Shown here: positions 37,789 to 49,837 of the stretch, one piece after another
Layout: each line of letters begins with the position of its first letter
Position numbering within the stretch: position 1 is the stretch's first letter
DNA from: Stenotrophomonas sp. BIGb0135
GTDB lineage: Bacteria; Pseudomonadota; Gammaproteobacteria; Xanthomonadales; Xanthomonadaceae
Reading direction: 5' to 3'
NCBI RefSeq assembly: GCF_024810105.1
Contig: NZ_JANUDX010000002.1
Coordinates: 619,503-683,502 of the forward strand
Length of the DNA: 64,000 nucleotides
Notes under the pieces: generated by a model
What the model was told of the DNA's origin: nothing
Seen by the model: only the letters and a program-made list of their open reading frames with translations
The model's database searches: none
Position numbers and translations under genes: made by a program

Positions 37789-38076
37789 ATGTCCATTGCC
37801 AGCTCCGGCATGCGTGCCGCGAGCCTTGAGGTGCAGGCTGCTGCGAGCAACGTGGCGCGTCTATCGGTGGAAGGGGCCGCCCGGATCGGAGTGGCGCAGA
37901 CCTCGGTGGTCGGAGGTGGGGTGGAGGCCGGCGTGGTCGAGGCGGCGCCCGATCCCGGCGCCCCGGTTTCAGACCTGCTCGCCGCGAAGGGCGCGGTGCT
38001 GGCCTTCACTGCCAACGCCACGTTGATTCGCCGCAGCGATCAGATGCTCGGCGCGTTGCTGGACGAGCGCGGCTGA
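37789..38076 (+). CDS. Small flagellar-rod-like protein (FlgC/FlgE terminal motifs)
   Basis: A 95-residue protein. Its first residues MSIASSGMRAASLEVQAAASNVA resemble the N-terminal coiled region of flagellar rod and hook proteins, and its end VLAFTANATLIRRSDQMLGALLD resembles their C-terminal coiled region. Only about 45 residues lie between, where FlgC has about 70-90 and FlgE several hundred. It is a minimal rod-like helix pair with no secretion or flagellar genes nearby. It may be a degenerate flagellar relic or an adapted small protein. ATG 37789 is used; a GTG just upstream is possible. Confidence 0.6.
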   Translation: MSIASSGMRAASLEVQAAASNVARLSVEGAARIGVAQTSVVGGGVEAGVVEAAPDPGAPVSDLLAAKGAVLAFTANATLIRRSDQMLGALLDERG

Positions 38077-38098
38077 GACCGGATCCAGCCCGCTGACG

Positions 38099-38176
38099 GG
38101 AGGTGTCGACCCCTGGCCGGCACCTCCCGGTCCTGCGAGCGCCGCCACCGTGCCGGCCAGCGGCCGTCACGGTGGT
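38099..38176. terminator. Two hairpins between convergent genes
   Basis: GGGAGGTG / CACCTCCC (38099-38129) and CCACCGTG / CACGGTGG (38146-38176), each with a 15-nt loop. They lie between the flagellar-like gene and htpG, which converge. Neither has a T tail, so they may be weak or act as 3'-end stabilisers. Confidence 0.45.
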
Positions 38177-38187
38177 CTCGCGTCGCC

Positions 38188-40086
<1,899 letters not shown>

Positions 40087-40175
40087 GGGTGGCGATGCTC
40101 CTTGGACGATGCCGCGCCCGGCGCGGCGGCTGGTCAAGGGGTAGGGGTGGATTGTCCCGAATTCAAGAGTCGGCC

Positions 40176-40200
40176 GTAGATCCACGCCATGCGTGGATGC
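40176..40200. repeat. Single SMAG element
   Basis: GTAGATCCACGCCATGCGTG plus GATGC, a GTAG-starting palindrome (ATCCACGC / GCGTGGAT). This variant is common in Stenotrophomonas. It lies in the divergent gap between htpG and rsmD. Confidence 0.8.
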
Positions 40201-40259
40201 CCGGTTCCGGTGAGGGGATGCTTGATCGGCACAACCGCCGGACCGCCTAGAATGTCGGC

Positions 40260-40336
40260 ATGAATCGCCTGATTTTCGTAACCATGACCCGTTCCCGCCC
40301 GTCCCCCCTTTCCACCGTCTTCGCCGGGAGCCGCGC

Positions 40337-40340
<4 letters not shown>
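40260..40340 (+). CDS. Possible short upstream ORF coupled to rsmD
   Basis: A 26-codon frame from ATG 40260 whose GCATGA stop overlaps the rsmD start by 4 bp. A TAGAAT hexamer (40248-40253) lies 6 bp before its ATG, with TTGATC (40222-40227) 20 bp further up. If this is the promoter, the mRNA would start near the short ORF and be nearly leaderless, and its translation would feed into rsmD. The peptide is unremarkable, with several Ser, Arg and Pro. It may be chance. Confidence 0.25.
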
Positions 40341-41459
<1,119 letters not shown>

Positions 41460-41506
41460 TACCCGTCAGACCCATACATACCAAGAACCACCAAGGGAGG
41501 AATTCC

Positions 41507-41998
41507 ATGAACAACACCATGCGTGCCATGTTGATCGCGTCGTTCGCGCTGGCCTTCACCGCCTGCAAGAAGGAAGAGGCTGCGCCGGTCGTCGAGGCCC
41601 AGCAGGCGCTGGTCGCCCCGGACGCCAACGACGACGCCGGCTGGAAGAAGTACCTGCAGGCCGTGGCCGTGCAGAACATGGGCAACATCACCAACAGCCC
41701 GTTCCTGTACTACCTCTCCCCGGAGTCGGACCCGGAATTCGCCGCCAAGTACGATCGCCAGGTCGAGAGCGCCACCCAGGCCGTGGCCCGTGGCGTGCAG
41801 CCGGGCAACATGCTGGCCTTCGGTTCGTCGGCGTCGGCGAAGATGGCCGACATGATCCAGGCCGTGTTCAAGGACGTGTCGCCGGATTCGATGAAGGGCG
41901 TGCGCGTGGTGTTCATCGGCAAGGCGGCGGACAACGCCCGCGTGCAGGCCATCGTGCAGCCGACCGGCGCCGAATACATCTTCGTAGAAGCCAAGTAA
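41507..41998 (+). CDS. Putative lipoprotein of unknown function
   Basis: A 163-residue predicted lipoprotein: signal peptide ending in FTAC (lipobox Cys20), then KKEEAAPVVEAQQ. The mature domain has WKKYLQAVAVQNMGNITNSPFLYYL and ends in a beta strand, ARVQAIVQPTGAEYIFVEAK. No known domain recognised. An AGGGAGG ribosome site precedes ATG 41507. It follows coaD by 47 bp and precedes a ferredoxin gene. Confidence 0.75.
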   Translation: MNNTMRAMLIASFALAFTACKKEEAAPVVEAQQALVAPDANDDAGWKKYLQAVAVQNMGNITNSPFLYYLSPESDPEFAAKYDRQVESATQAVARGVQPGNMLAFGSSASAKMADMIQAVFKDVSPDSMKGVRVVFIGKAADNARVQAIVQPTGAEYIFVEAK

Positions 41999-42123
41999 CC
42001 CGTGCAGTGGCGGCCGCGCCCAAGGCGTGGCCCGGGCGGTTTCCGCGAGGAAGCCGCCGTTGACCGGCCTGCGCCCTGGCGCGGGCCGGCCTTCATCCGC
42101 CGGCGCGGGCGTGGAGTAACGCC

Positions 42124-42405
42124 ATGTCGCTGAAAATCAATGCGCTCTGCGTCAACTGTGACGTCTGTGAGCCGGCCTGTCCCAACCAGGCCATTTCGAT
42201 GGGTGAAACCATCTATGTGATCGATCCGGCCCGCTGCACCGAGTGCGTGGGACATTTCGACGAACCCCAGTGCGTGGTCGTCTGCCCGGTCGAATGCATC
42301 GATCCCGATCCGGATATCCCGGAAACCCAGGACGCCCTGCTGGCGAAGTTGTACGGCCTGCAGCGCGACCATCCCGAACTTTACGCGGAGCCCCCATCCG
42401 AATGA
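42124..42405 (+). CDS. YfhL family 4Fe-4S dicluster ferredoxin
   Basis: A 93-residue ferredoxin with CVNCDVCEPACPNQAI and CTECVGHFDEPQCVVVCPVECI. The insert between the second-cluster cysteines and the charged C-terminal helix are typical of YfhL/Alvin-type 2[4Fe-4S] ferredoxins with very low potential. Its stop overlaps the start of the gamma-glutamyltransferase gene by 4 bp. In many bacteria this ferredoxin sits next to coaD. Confidence 0.93.
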   Translation: MSLKINALCVNCDVCEPACPNQAISMGETIYVIDPARCTECVGHFDEPQCVVVCPVECIDPDPDIPETQDALLAKLYGLQRDHPELYAEPPSE

Positions 42406-44144
42406 ACACGTTGTCGCGTCGCTGGTTGCTGCTCGTCCTGTTGTGGTCCCCGGTGGCATGGTCCGCCGCACCCGCGCAGGGTTCCCTGGCCAGCCATCCG
42501 GACGGCGCGGCGATCGCCAGCGGCCACCACCTGGCCACCGAGGCCGGGATGGAGATCCTGGCCAAGGGCGGCAATGCCTTCGACGCGGCAGTGGCGGTGT
42601 CCTCCACCCTGGCGGTGGTCGAGCCGATCAGCTCCGGGCTGGGCGGCGGCGGGTTCTTCCTGCTGCACGATGCGGCCACCGGCAAGGACGTGATGCTGGA
42701 CGCGCGCGAGACCGCGCCGCAGGCCGCCAATGAAGCCGCCTTCCTGGACAGGAAGGGCGAGCTGGACCGCGACCGCTCGGTCAACGGCCCCTGGTCGGCG
42801 GGCATCCCCGGCCTGCCGGCGGCGCTGGTCGAGCTGTCGGGCAAGCACGGCAAGCTGCCGTTGCGTACCTCGCTGGGCCCGGCGATCCGCATCGCCACCG
42901 AGGGCTTCCCGGTCTATGCGCGGATGGCCAAGGGCTATGCCTCGCGCCGCGAGGTGATGGAGCGCTACCCCGGCACCCGCGAGGTGTACCTGCGCAATGG
43001 CAAGCCGATCGCCGAGGGCGATGTGTTCCGCCAGCCGGAACTGGCCGCCACGCTGACGCGCCTGGCCGACAAGGGCTTCGACGGCTTCTACCGCGGCCAG
43101 ACCGGCAAGGCGCTGCTGGCCGGCGTGAAGCAGGCCGGTGGCAGCTGGAGCGCCGAGGAACTGGCCGGCTACCGGGTCAAGCTGCGCGAGCCGATCGTGT
43201 TCAACTACCGCGATTGGAAGATCACCACCGCCTCGCCGCCGTCCTCCGGTGGCATCGCGCTGGCGGCGATGCTGCAGATCCTGGAAGGCTGGGACCTGAA
43301 GTCGATGGATGAAGCGCACCGCACCCACCTGGTGGTGGAAGCGATGCGCCGCGCCTACCGCGACCGCACCTTCTTCCTGGGCGACCCGGATTTCGTGCAG
43401 ATCCCGCAGAAAGTGCTGACCAGCAAGGACTACGCCCAGGGCCTGCGCGCCACCATCCACCCGGAGAAGGCCACCCCGAGCGACCTGCTGTCGGGCAACC
43501 CGACCCCGCTGGAAGACGACGAGACCACCCACTTTTCGATCATCGACCGTGACGGCAACCGCGTGGGCGCCACCCAGACGGTGAACCTGCTGTACGGCTC
43601 GGGCCTGATTCCCAAGGGCACCGGCGTGCTGCTCAACAACGAGATGGACGATTTCGCGCTGAAGCCGGGCACGCCCAATGCCTTCGGCGTGATGGGCTAT
43701 GCGGCCAATGCGCCCAAGCCGGGCAAGCGCATGCTCAGCTCGATGACCCCAACCTTCATGGAGTCGCCGGACAAGGTGGTGGTGCTGGGCACGCCGGGCG
43801 GCAGCCGCATCATCACCATGGTGCTGCTGGGGATCCTCGGTTACGACGATGGCCTGACCGCGCAGCAGGTGGCCGCGTTGCCGCGTTACCACCACCAGTG
43901 GCTGCCGGACGAGATCTCGGCCGAAACCGGTGCGTTGTCGGTGGACACCATCAAGCAGCTGCAGGCGATGGGCCACAAGATCGACCTGCCCGGCGACAGC
44001 GCCGAAGGCGGGCGCGGCTCCAGCCACGTGTGGGGCAACCTGCAGACCGTGGAGTGGGACCGTCGCAGCAACGTGCTCAGCGGCGGCAGCGACCCGCGCA
44101 ACCCGGTGGGCAGCGCGGCAGTGTCAGCGGCCGCGAGCCGCTGA
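42402..44144 (+). CDS. ggt: Gamma-glutamyltransferase
   Basis: A 580-residue periplasmic N-terminal-nucleophile hydrolase that transfers or hydrolyses the gamma-glutamyl group of glutathione. A Sec signal peptide (about 1-22, ending AWSAAP) is clear. Self-cleavage is expected before Thr375 in ETTHFSIID, giving two chains. Other motifs are GGNAFDAAVAVSSTLAVVEP, GLGGGGFFLLHD and the glycine pair in GTPGGSRI. ATG 42402 overlaps the ferredoxin stop. A terminator follows. Confidence 0.93.
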   Translation: MNTLSRRWLLLVLLWSPVAWSAAPAQGSLASHPDGAAIASGHHLATEAGMEILAKGGNAFDAAVAVSSTLAVVEPISSGLGGGGFFLLHDAATGKDVMLDARETAPQAANEAAFLDRKGELDRDRSVNGPWSAGIPGLPAALVELSGKHGKLPLRTSLGPAIRIATEGFPVYARMAKGYASRREVMERYPGTREVYLRNGKPIAEGDVFRQPELAATLTRLADKGFDGFYRGQTGKALLAGVKQAGGSWSAEELAGYRVKLREPIVFNYRDWKITTASPPSSGGIALAAMLQILEGWDLKSMDEAHRTHLVVEAMRRAYRDRTFFLGDPDFVQIPQKVLTSKDYAQGLRATIHPEKATPSDLLSGNPTPLEDDETTHFSIIDRDGNRVGATQTVNLLYGSGLIPKGTGVLLNNEMDDFALKPGTPNAFGVMGYAANAPKPGKRMLSSMTPTFMESPDKVVVLGTPGGSRIITMVLLGILGYDDGLTAQQVAALPRYHHQWLPDEISAETGALSVDTIKQLQAMGHKIDLPGDSAEGGRGSSHVWGNLQTVEWDRRSNVLSGGSDPRNPVGSAAVSAAASR

Positions 44145-44170
44145 TCCGCCCCGCCCGGTCGCTTTCCAGA

Positions 44171-44193
44171 CCCCGCCACCCGGCGGGGTTTTT
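44171..44193 (+). terminator. Rho-independent terminator after ggt
   Basis: Stem CCCCGCC / GGCGGGG with an ACCC loop and a TTTTT tail, 27 bp after the ggt stop. Confidence 0.85.
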
Positions 44194-44254
44194 CGTGGCG
44201 CGCCCGCGCAGCCGACTAGCGAATATTTAACGCGTCGCGCCGGATAATTTACCC

Positions 44255-45142
44255 ATGAAACTATGGTCGATTCGCGGTAACTCACAGAAACTGGATGGCG
44301 GGGCGATGTTCGGCAACGCCCCACGCGCGGTGTGGGAAAAATGGGCGGCACCGGATGATCTGAACCGTATCGAGCTGGCCTGCCGCGCCTTGCTGGCCAG
44401 CCCGCTGGCTGGCAAGACGGTGTTGTTCGAGACCGGTATCGGCGCGTTCTTCGAGCCGAAGCTGCGTGACCGTTACGGCGTGCAGGAGCCGCGCCACGTG
44501 CTGATGGAATCGCTGCGCGAGGCCGGGTTCGAGCACGAGGACATCGACGTGGTGGTGCTCAGCCATCTGCATTTCGACCATGCCGGAGGGCTGCTTGCGC
44601 AGTGGAGCGAGGGCCGTGGCCCGGAGCTGCTGTTCCCCAATGCCACCTTCCTGGTGGGCGCCGAACATTGGCAGCGGGCGCTGCACCCGCACCCGCGCGA
44701 CCGCGCCAGCTTCATCCCGGAACTGCCGGGGCTGCTGCAGGACAGTGGCCGGCTGGAGATCGTCGAGGGGCCGTATTCGAAGGCGCTCGGCAACAGCGTG
44801 CGCTTCAGTTTCAGCGACGGGCATACCCCGGGCCTGATGCTGGCCGAAATCGTCGGCCCCGAGCAGGTCGATGGCCAGCCGCGCGGCGGCGTGGTGTTCT
44901 GCGCGGACCTGATCCCCGGTCGCTCGTGGGTGCACGTGCCGATCACCATGGGGTACGACCGCAACGCGGAGTTGCTGATCGACGAAAAGCGCAGCTTCCT
45001 GGAAGACAAACTGGCGCGCAACGTGCACCTGTTCTTTACCCATGACCCGCAGTGCGCGCTCGCGCAGGTGGCCCGCGACGACAAGGGCCGCTTCGGCACC
45101 ATCCACGAGCAGGGCGAGTTGAAGGCCCGCGCGCTGGCCTGA
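44255..45142 (+). CDS. MBL-fold metallo-hydrolase
   Basis: A 295-residue metallo-beta-lactamase-fold enzyme. The metal motif is [11 protein letters not shown]; a second His is in DGHTPGLM, and Asp in [10 protein letters not shown], with a last His in [10 protein letters not shown]. No signal peptide. General function could be hydrolysis of lactones, thioesters or phosphoesters; nothing points to one substrate. GATAAT lies just before ATG 44255, so the transcript may be leaderless. Confidence 0.85.
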   Translation: MKLWSIRGNSQKLDGGAMFGNAPRAVWEKWAAPDDLNRIELACRALLASPLAGKTVLFETGIGAFFEPKLRDRYGVQEPRHVLMESLREAGFEHEDIDVVVLSHLHFDHAGGLLAQWSEGRGPELLFPNATFLVGAEHWQRALHPHPRDRASFIPELPGLLQDSGRLEIVEGPYSKALGNSVRFSFSDGHTPGLMLAEIVGPEQVDGQPRGGVVFCADLIPGRSWVHVPITMGYDRNAELLIDEKRSFLEDKLARNVHLFFTHDPQCALAQVARDDKGRFGTIHEQGELKARALA

Positions 45143-45222
45143 GCCGCGGGCTCCCCGTCATCGGGGTCGGCGGCAGGGTGCCGGGTGCTGGCCGGCACCA
45201 CCGGATCATCGGTCGGGCGCGC

Positions 45223-45507
45223 TCAATGCGCCTTCAGGCAGCTGCTCATGAAGGTCTTGCGCGCATCGCCGGCCAGCTTCTTGCTAGCCGCATCGGCATT
45301 GCAGGTCTTCATGCGTTCCTGCGGCGTGGTCGCCGCCGGCGCGGGCGCACTCAGGCACGCCTTCTGCGCGGCCTTGTAGTCCTCGCCGGTCTTGCCCTTG
45401 TTCCTGGCCGAACAATCGGCCATGCGCTGCTGCTGCGGGGTGGCCGCACTGGCGATCAGGGGGCTGCCAAGCAGCAGCAGGCAGGCCAGCAGGGACAGGG
45501 TCTTCAT
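45223..45507 (-). CDS. PsiF-like small exported protein
   Basis: A 94-residue protein with a Sec signal peptide (MKTLSLLACLLLLGSPLIASA) and two psiF repeats: QRMADCSARNKGKTGEDYKAA and ERMKTCNADAASKKLAGDARK, each with Cys spaced for disulfides. In E. coli psiF is phosphate-starvation inducible; its function is unknown. It may link with the phytase-type operon 2 kb away, but no Pho box was recognised. Confidence 0.85.
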   Translation of the reverse strand: MKTLSLLACLLLLGSPLIASAATPQQQRMADCSARNKGKTGEDYKAAQKACLSAPAPAATTPQERMKTCNADAASKKLAGDARKTFMSSCLKAH

Positions 45508-45615
45508 GACGCAGCTCCACGCACGGGTTGAGGATGCGCGCAGCTTCTGCCGGGACATGGCTAGGCCGCGTGAAACACCGGCGGCGACAGGCAGCCGCCG
45601 GTCAAGGGGGCGTAA

Positions 45616-46251
45616 TCAGCCGGCCACGCGGGTGCCGAAGATGCGGTCACCGGCATCGCCCAGGCCCGGCAGGATGTAGCCCTTCTCGTTGAGGCGCGCG
45701 TCGATCGCGGCGGTGAAGATTTCCACGTCCGGGTGGACGGCCTGCACGGCCGCGATGCCTTCCGGCGCGGCGACCAGGAAGATGCCCTTGATGCGGCGGG
45801 CACCGGCGCGCTTGAGCATGTCGATGGTGGCAATCAGGGTGCCGCCGGTGGCCAGCATCGGGTCCAGGATCAGCGCATCGCGCTCTTCCAGGCGGCCGGT
45901 CAGGCGCTCGAAATAGGGCACCGGCTGCAGGGTTTCCTCATCGCGCTGCAGACCGACCACGCTCACCCGCGCGGCGGGGATCAACGACAGCACGCCGCTG
46001 AGCATGCCCAGTCCCGCACGCAGGATCGGCACCACGGTGATCTTGGCCCCGGCGATGCGCTGCACCGTCACCGGGCCCGCCCAGCCGGCCATGGCGTGGG
46101 CTTCGGTATCCAGGTCGGCGGTGGCCTCGTAGGCCAGCAGCCCACCGAGTTCGTTGGCCAGTTCGCGGAAGTCCTTGGTGCTCAGGGACGCATCGCGCAT
46201 CAGGCCGATTTTGTGCTGCACCAGCGGATGGCGCACTTCGACGATTTTCAT
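45616..46251 (-). CDS. upp: Uracil phosphoribosyltransferase
   Basis: A 211-residue Upp converting uracil and PRPP to UMP. PRPP-binding motif [15 protein letters not shown] and uracil-site [16 protein letters not shown] near the C-terminus are intact. ATG 46251. The upstream region is a long stretch of repeats (46287-47120), so its promoter must lie close to the gene. Confidence 0.96.
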   Translation of the reverse strand: MKIVEVRHPLVQHKIGLMRDASLSTKDFRELANELGGLLAYEATADLDTEAHAMAGWAGPVTVQRIAGAKITVVPILRAGLGMLSGVLSLIPAARVSVVGLQRDEETLQPVPYFERLTGRLEERDALILDPMLATGGTLIATIDMLKRAGARRIKGIFLVAAPEGIAAVQAVHPDVEIFTAAIDARLNEKGYILPGLGDAGDRIFGTRVAG

Positions 46252-46300
46252 GGGAGGGGCAAAGAAGAGGGGAGACCCGTAGTTTGCCGCAACGCCACCC

Positions 46301-46385
46301 GAAGCCAAAGCCCAGGGGCCGAAGGCAAATGCCGAAGCCGAAGCCGAAAGCCGAGGCCGAAAGCCGAAAGCCGAAGCCGCGATCT
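46301..46385. repeat. GCCGAA(A) microsatellite
   Basis: About 11 imperfect copies of GCCGAA or AAGCCGA in direct repeat just upstream of upp. Next to it (46287-46301) is CCGCAACGCCACCCG, identical to part of the long inverted-repeat arm at 15581. No gene in this stretch. Confidence 0.7.
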
Positions 46386-46388
46386 CCG

Positions 46389-47120
46389 GTAGTGCCGAGC
46401 CATGCTCGGCAGGCCAGACAATGAGGGAGCCGACGCTCCCCACCACCCGACAGCCGACGCGCCGCCAACAGCAGCCGAGCATGGCTCGGCTCTACCACCC
46501 GGCAGGCGGCACGCCCCCAACAGCAGCCGAGCATGGCTCGGCTCTACCACCCGACAGCCGACGCGCCCCCGACAGCAGCCGAGCATGGCTCGGCGCCACC
46601 ACCCGACAGCCGACGCGCCGCCAACAGCAGCCGAGCATGGCTCGGCTCTACCACCCGACAGGCGACGCGCCCCCGACAGCAGCCGAGCATGGCTCGGCTC
46701 TACCACCCGACAGGCGACGCGCCGCCAACAGCAGCCGAGCATGGCTCGGCTCTACCACCCGACAGCCGACGCGCCGCCAACAGCAGCCGAGCATGGCTCG
46801 GCGCCACCACCCGACAGCCGACGCGCCGCCGACAGCAGCCGAGCTTGGCTCGGCTCTACCACCCGACAGGCGACGCGCCGCTGACAGCAGCCGAGCATGG
46901 CTCGGCTCTACCACCCGACAGGCGACGCGCCGCCGACGGCAGCCGAGCATGGCTCGGCGCTACCACCCGACAGGCGACGCGCCGGCAACAGCAGCCGAGC
47001 ATGGCTCGGCTCTACCACCCGGCAGCCGACGCGCCGCCGACAGCAGCCGAGCATGGCTCGGCTCTACCACCCGGCGGGCGGCGCGCCCCCAACAGCAGCC
47101 GAGCATGGCTCGGCTCTACC
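46389..47120. repeat. 13-copy 52-bp minisatellite built on SMAG palindromes
   Basis: After one inverted SMAG (46389-46412), 13 direct copies start at 46473 and then exactly every 52 bp to 47097. Each copy has the palindrome AGCCGAGCATGGCTCGGCT, then CTACCACCCGACAG or CGGCAG, and CGACGCGCCGCCAACAGC as spacer. Copies differ at a few sites (GCCACC for CTACC, one CTTGG core). Since 52 is not a multiple of 3 and the unit lacks stops, long open frames run through it; they are not genes. It ends about 170 bp before the TonB-receptor gene. Confidence 0.93.
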
Positions 47121-47153
47121 AACCCTCAAACCCGCGATTCCCCCGTCGCCTCT

Positions 47154-47177
47154 ACCAACCGACCAACCGACCAACCG
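47154..47177. repeat. (ACCAACCG)x3 short tandem repeat
   Basis: Three perfect copies of an 8-bp unit in the leader region between the 52-bp array and the TonB-receptor gene. The 167 bp from 47121 to 47287 contain no other clear element. Confidence 0.6.
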
Positions 47178-47287
47178 CCCGATCCCAAACCCAAATCCCC
47201 AATCCCTCGTTACGCCCCCAGTGTCACGCCCATGCAACCTCGCGGACATACCGTGCTGACCCAATCTTTACACCGTTGGGGAAAGCC

Positions 47288-49837
47288 GTGCAGAAGCAGA
47301 ATGCGTTGGGTCGGGCGATCAGCCTGTCGTTGCTGGTCATGGCCAGCCCGTCGCTGTTCGCCGCCGAGGCAGGGGCGGTTGCCGCCGGCGCTGCGGCGAT
47401 CGACCTGGACCGGGTCGAGGTGCGGCCGCAGCTGGAATCGCAGACCCGCGCGGTCGACCTCAAGCGCAGCAGCGACGCCATCGAGGACGCCGTGTCGTCC
47501 GATGCCATGGGCGTCTACCCCGACAAGAACGTGGCCGAATCGCTGCAGCGGCTGCCCGGTGTCAGCGTTACCCGCGACCAGGGCGAAGGCCGCTTCGTGG
47601 TGATCCGCGGCCTGGACGCCAACCTCAACAGCGTCAGCGTCGACGGCATCGCGATCGGCACGCCGGAGGATTCCAGCCGTGCCGCGCCGCTGGATGTGAT
47701 TCCCTCCGATTCGACCGAACGCCTGCGCGTGGTCAAGTCGCCCACCCCGGACATGCCCGGTGATGCCATCGGCGGGGCGATCCTGGTCGAGTCGGCCTCG
47801 GCCTTCGACCGCGACGGGCGTAGCCTGCGCGGCAAGATCGAAGCCAGCCACCAGCAGCTGTCCGGCAAGACCAGCCCGAAGGCGGCCTTCAACTACAGCG
47901 AGGTATTCGCCGATACCGTCGGCGTCGCGCTCGGGGTGAACTACCAGAAGCGCACGTTCGAATCGGACAACACCGAAGTGGAGTACGGCGCGTTGGACGG
48001 CGGCGCCGACGAGGACCTGTTCGCCACCAGCCTGCAGCGTCGCAAGTACGAGATCGAACGCAAGCGCATCGGTGCCAACCTCAATCTCGACTGGCACCCC
48101 AGCGAAGACAGCCGCTACTACCTGCGCACGCTGTACAGCCAGTTCGACGATGCCGAAACCCGCCAGCGCACCCTCTTCAACTTCGGCGATGGCGAGGTCG
48201 CCGCGCTGGGCAACGGCCAGTACCGCATCGATGACCTGCCGGCCGACGCGATCCAGAAGCGCATGCGCTACCGCACCAAGAAGGAAAACACCTTCGCCGC
48301 CAGCGTCGGTGGCGAGAACCGCCTGACCGGCGCGGTGGTCGATTACAAGGTGGGCTACACGCGCACCGAAGAACGCGTCAACGACGAAATGGAAGCGCGC
48401 TTCGAGTACGCCGGCGATGACACCCGCGCCACCGTCGACCAGCGCAGCCGCGTTCCCGGCTTCACCCTCGGCGATGCCGGCTGGATGGACAACGGCAACT
48501 ACGATTTCGACCGCGTGGTGCTCTCGCCCAAGCGGGTGGACGACAAGGAACACAGCGCGCAGGTCAACGTCCGCTTCGACGGCGACGCGTCCAGCTACAA
48601 GTTCGGCCTGCTCGGCCGCTGGCGCGACCGCAACGTGGACACCAACGAGCGCGAACTGCGCGTGGGCCCGGAGATCGCGCTGTCGGACTGGACCACCGGC
48701 AGCCCCGACCACCGCGGTGGCTCCCTGGGCCAGGGCATGAGCTCGGATGCGATGCGCCGGTACTGGGCGCAGTATGGCGGGCAGTACAGCGCGCGTCCGC
48801 AGGACCTGGGCGGTAATGCCCTGGCCTCGCTGGAAGAGGATTACACCGCCAGCGAAGATATTTTCGCCAGCTACGCGATGGGCACCTGGGACTTCGGCGC
48901 GCTGCGCATCATCGGTGGGGTGCGCGCGGAGGCGACCCGGTTCAGCGCCACCGGCAACAGCGTGGACGTGGCCAGCAACGGCCGCAGCTACAGCGTGACC
49001 CCGCTCAGCGTGAGCCGCAGCTACAGCAACGTGCTGCCGGGCCTGCACCTGCGCTACGACGCCGGCGACACCTGGGTGCTGCGCGCGGCCGCGAACAAGA
49101 CCGTATCGCGCCCGTCGTTCGGTGACATTGCCCCGCGCATCGGCCTGAGCCGGGGCGACGAGGAGGTGCGGATCGGCAACCCGCAACTGGACCCGTACGA
49201 ATCGACGAACATCGACCTGTCGATCGAGAAGTACATCGGCAGCACCGGTATCCTTTCGCTGGGCCTGTTCCACAAGCGCATCGACGGTTACATCGTCAAC
49301 ACCGTCAGCAACAACGATCCGGCGTACCCGGGGTATGAGGTCACCCGGGTGATCAATGGCGAGAAGGCCAGGGTCAACGGCGCCGAGTTCAACTGGCAGC
49401 AGCAGTTGACGTTCCTGCCGACCGGCTGGGATGGCGTGCTGGTCGGCGCAAGCGGCACCTGGCTGGATACCGATTTCGACCCCGGCTTGGCCGGCCGCGA
49501 GGGGGACGACTTCATGCTGCCGCGTGCATCTAAGCACGTGTACAGCGCGCACGTGGGCTATGAGAAGGCCGGCTTCAGCACCCGCCTGGCGGCGGTCTAC
49601 CGCAGTGAGTACCTGGATACGTTGGGCGACAGCCGCGCGTACGATATCTACGTGGCGCCCAACACCCAGCTCGACTTCAGCCTGGACTACAAGATCACCG
49701 CGAACGTGAGCGTGTACCTCGAAGCGCAGAACCTGCTCGACAAGCCACTGGAGCTGTACCAGGGCACCCGGTCGCGCACCCTGCAGATGGAAGAGTACGG
49801 CCGCACCTACGCGCTTGGCCTGAAGGTGGCCCTGTGA
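47288..49837 (+). CDS. TonB-dependent receptor (Xanthomonas/Caulobacter type)
   Basis: An 849-residue outer-membrane receptor. A GTG start at 47288 with GGGGAAAG before it gives the signal peptide MQKQNALGRAISLSLLVM...FAAEAG. The plug domain shows NVAESLQRLPGVSVTRDQGEGRF and VIRGLDANLNSVSVDG (about 75-115). The rest is a 22-strand barrel ending YALGLKVAL. It would import a substrate with TonB/ExbBD energy. It is the first of four genes for organic phosphate breakdown, so a phosphorylated compound such as phytate or a breakdown product is a reasonable guess. The frame runs open upstream through the 52-bp array, which is not part of the gene. Confidence 0.92.
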   Translation: MQKQNALGRAISLSLLVMASPSLFAAEAGAVAAGAAAIDLDRVEVRPQLESQTRAVDLKRSSDAIEDAVSSDAMGVYPDKNVAESLQRLPGVSVTRDQGEGRFVVIRGLDANLNSVSVDGIAIGTPEDSSRAAPLDVIPSDSTERLRVVKSPTPDMPGDAIGGAILVESASAFDRDGRSLRGKIEASHQQLSGKTSPKAAFNYSEVFADTVGVALGVNYQKRTFESDNTEVEYGALDGGADEDLFATSLQRRKYEIERKRIGANLNLDWHPSEDSRYYLRTLYSQFDDAETRQRTLFNFGDGEVAALGNGQYRIDDLPADAIQKRMRYRTKKENTFAASVGGENRLTGAVVDYKVGYTRTEERVNDEMEARFEYAGDDTRATVDQRSRVPGFTLGDAGWMDNGNYDFDRVVLSPKRVDDKEHSAQVNVRFDGDASSYKFGLLGRWRDRNVDTNERELRVGPEIALSDWTTGSPDHRGGSLGQGMSSDAMRRYWAQYGGQYSARPQDLGGNALASLEEDYTASEDIFASYAMGTWDFGALRIIGGVRAEATRFSATGNSVDVASNGRSYSVTPLSVSRSYSNVLPGLHLRYDAGDTWVLRAAANKTVSRPSFGDIAPRIGLSRGDEEVRIGNPQLDPYESTNIDLSIEKYIGSTGILSLGLFHKRIDGYIVNTVSNNDPAYPGYEVTRVINGEKARVNGAEFNWQQQLTFLPTGWDGVLVGASGTWLDTDFDPGLAGREGDDFMLPRASKHVYSAHVGYEKAGFSTRLAAVYRSEYLDTLGDSRAYDIYVAPNTQLDFSLDYKITANVSVYLEAQNLLDKPLELYQGTRSRTLQMEEYGRTYALGLKVAL

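Noticed and set aside
46473..47120. CRISPR array with 52-bp period
   Set aside because: The whole 52-bp unit is conserved with no unique spacers, so it is a minisatellite.
46421..47287. Open frame continuing from the 52-bp array into the TonB receptor, as an 289-residue N-terminal extension
   Set aside because: The stretch is a minisatellite without stop codons; its translation is repetitive and lacks a signal peptide. The GTG at 47288 has a ribosome site and a proper signal peptide.
47121..47287. PhoB box upstream of the phosphate-scavenging operon
   Set aside because: Only a degenerate half-like TGTCAC was seen near 47222; no paired CTGTCAT-type repeat, so Pho control is not supported from sequence.
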